NCBI RefSeq assembly: GCF_936933875.1
Contig: NZ_CAKZIK010000085.1
Span: forward strand, 50,650-114,649
DNA from: an uncultured Chryseobacterium sp.
GTDB taxonomy: Bacteria > Bacteroidota > Bacteroidia > Flavobacteriales > Weeksellaceae
Length of the DNA stretch: 64,000 nucleotides
Direction of reading: 5' to 3'
Part shown: in pieces, positions 63,230 through 64,000 of the stretch
Layout of the letters: the number at the start of each line of letters is the position of its first letter
Numbering within the stretch: the first letter of the stretch is position 1
Translations under genes and position numbers: made by a program
Notes under the pieces: model-generated
Databases searched by the model: none
What the model was told of the DNA's origin: nothing
What the model saw: only the letters and a program-made list of their open reading frames with translations

Positions 63230-63772
63230 ATGCCAAAAAAAGTGATTGAAACGCCAAGACTCATCATGAGGGAAATTGTTCCCGAAGATTTGGAGCGTAT
63301 GTTTTTGCTTGACAGCAATCCTGAAGTGATGCACTATATTGGAGTTGCACCCCTTACAAAACTCGAAGAATCGGAAGAAGTTATCCGAAAAATCCGAAAA
63401 CAATACGAAGAAAACGGCATCGGAAGATGGGCAGTTGTAGAAAAGGAATACGGACTTTTAATTGGTTGGAGCGGACTGAAATATTTAACAGAAGAAATCA
63501 ACGGGTACAAAAATTTTTATGATTTGGGTTACCGTTTTTTGCCGGAATATTGGGGAAAAGGTTACGCAACTGAAGCAGGAAAGGCTTTCGTAGAATACAG
63601 TTTTGAAGAAATGAATCTTCCAGTCATTTACGCTTATGCTCATTGTGGAAACGATGGTTCAAACAAAATTCTGAAAAAATTGGGGCTTAATTTGGTTGGG
63701 AAATTTGTTGATGACCTTGATGGAGCCGAATGTTACTGGTACGAACTGAAGAAAGAAGATTACAAAAAATAA
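63230..63772 (+). CDS. RimJ/RimL-type GNAT acetyltransferase
   Basis: A 180-residue acetyltransferase. The start at 63230 (MPKKVIETPRLIMREIVPED) matches the usual ETPRLxLR opening; the open frame before it begins with GTG at 63209. The acetyl-CoA site is YRFLPEYWGKGYATEAGKAF and the C-terminus ANCxxxN-like motif reads AYAHCGNDGSNKILKKLGL. The acceptor amine is not known. It ends three bases before nadE. Confidence 0.88.
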   Translation: MPKKVIETPRLIMREIVPEDLERMFLLDSNPEVMHYIGVAPLTKLEESEEVIRKIRKQYEENGIGRWAVVEKEYGLLIGWSGLKYLTEEINGYKNFYDLGYRFLPEYWGKGYATEAGKAFVEYSFEEMNLPVIYAYAHCGNDGSNKILKKLGLNLVGKFVDDLDGAECYWYELKKEDYKK

Positions 63773-63775
63773 ATT

Positions 63776-64000
63776 ATGCAGACACAAAAAGTTACTGAAC
63801 ATATTGTCAACTGGCTGAAAGATTATGCGGCGAAAGCCGGAGTAAAAGGTTATGTTATCGGAGTTTCGGGTGGAGTAGATTCCGGAGTGGTTTCTACGCT
63901 TTGCGCAATGACCGGCCTAGAAATTTTGGCCATGGAAATGCCGATTCGTCAACAAAAAGACCAGGTGAACCGTGCTTTGGAGCATTTGGATTTTCTCGCT
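63776..64000 (+). CDS. nadE: NAD+ synthetase, N-terminal part (partial)
   Basis: Starting at ATG 63776 the frame runs open to the right edge (75 codons): MQTQKVTEHIVNWLKDYAA followed by the ATP pyrophosphatase loop SGGVDSGVV. This is the short NadE type that uses ammonia or glutamine to amidate deamido-NAD in the final step of NAD synthesis. It follows the acetyltransferase stop by three bases, so they are likely co-transcribed. Confidence 0.9.
   Translation, partial: MQTQKVTEHIVNWLKDYAAKAGVKGYVIGVSGGVDSGVVSTLCAMTGLEILAMEMPIRQQKDQVNRALEHLDFLA

Noticed and set aside
1..64000. CRISPR arrays, tRNA, rRNA and tmRNA genes
   Set aside because: No set of regularly spaced repeats with unique spacers, no cloverleaf-like segment and no rRNA signature was recognised by eye.

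Overview
The window looks like the chromosome of a flavobacterium close to Chryseobacterium/Elizabethkingia (Weeksellaceae). Support comes from the gliding-motility genes gldB and gldC, a PafA-type phosphatase with its Thr nucleophile at residue 79, Bacteroidota promoters with the TAnnTTTG -7 element, AT-rich intergenic DNA and family-typical proteins (DUF5522, CCC-motif membrane protein). No rRNA, tRNA or CRISPR array was recognised.

Region 1 (1-3571) is ordinary chromosome: the 5' half of ppk1 running off the left edge on the minus strand, then dnaK with a strong terminator. Region 2 (about 3.6-33.9 kb) is a genomic island best read as an integrative and mobilizable element. A 12-bp direct repeat at 3629 and 33869 is the candidate att pair. 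The backbone (3.7-11.85 kb) encodes a zinc-finger/double-HTH DNA-binding protein, a tyrosine recombinase, a membrane protein, an excisionase-like HTH protein, a VapE-like helicase, a Toprim primase, a MobC-like protein, a relaxase and a membrane protein. Phased and clustered short repeats sit in its intergenic gaps. The cargo (12.1-33.6 kb) is a defence cluster: a type I restriction-modification operon with two specificity subunits and a Fic protein, an embedded four-gene group (AbiTii, DUF2188, DUF3800, unknown/BECR-like), HsdR and a YgjP-like metallopeptidase, then SbcD, SbcC and a giant DUF4011 helicase-nuclease interrupted by one in-frame TGA.

Region 3 (34-38.9 kb) is a decaying zone: a relic copy of the 3' end of a luciferase-like monooxygenase gene, a lectin-like secreted protein, a frameshifted secreted-protein gene, the intact monooxygenase, and a nucleoid-associated protein gene with a late stop codon. 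Region 4 (38.9-64 kb) is housekeeping: cysK/cysE, mdh, pafA, asnS, rpoN, an ECF sigma factor with a membrane partner, a PLP desulfhydrase/deaminase, a LysM glucosaminidase, hemL, cdd, a cobalamin riboswitch controlling a TonB-dependent receptor, a CCA-adding enzyme, tsaC, a RAYT/REP element with a perfect 28-bp inverted repeat, a DinB-family pseudogene, a trans-sulfuration enzyme, gldC/gldB, an acetyltransferase and the 5' end of nadE.

Three genes carry single in-frame stop codons (TGA, TAA, TAG) and one has a frameshift. These may be real decay or sequence errors and should be checked against reads. Several intergenic hairpin repeat families are scattered through the chromosomal part. Functional names come from recognition of motifs and family resemblance by eye; no database search was run.
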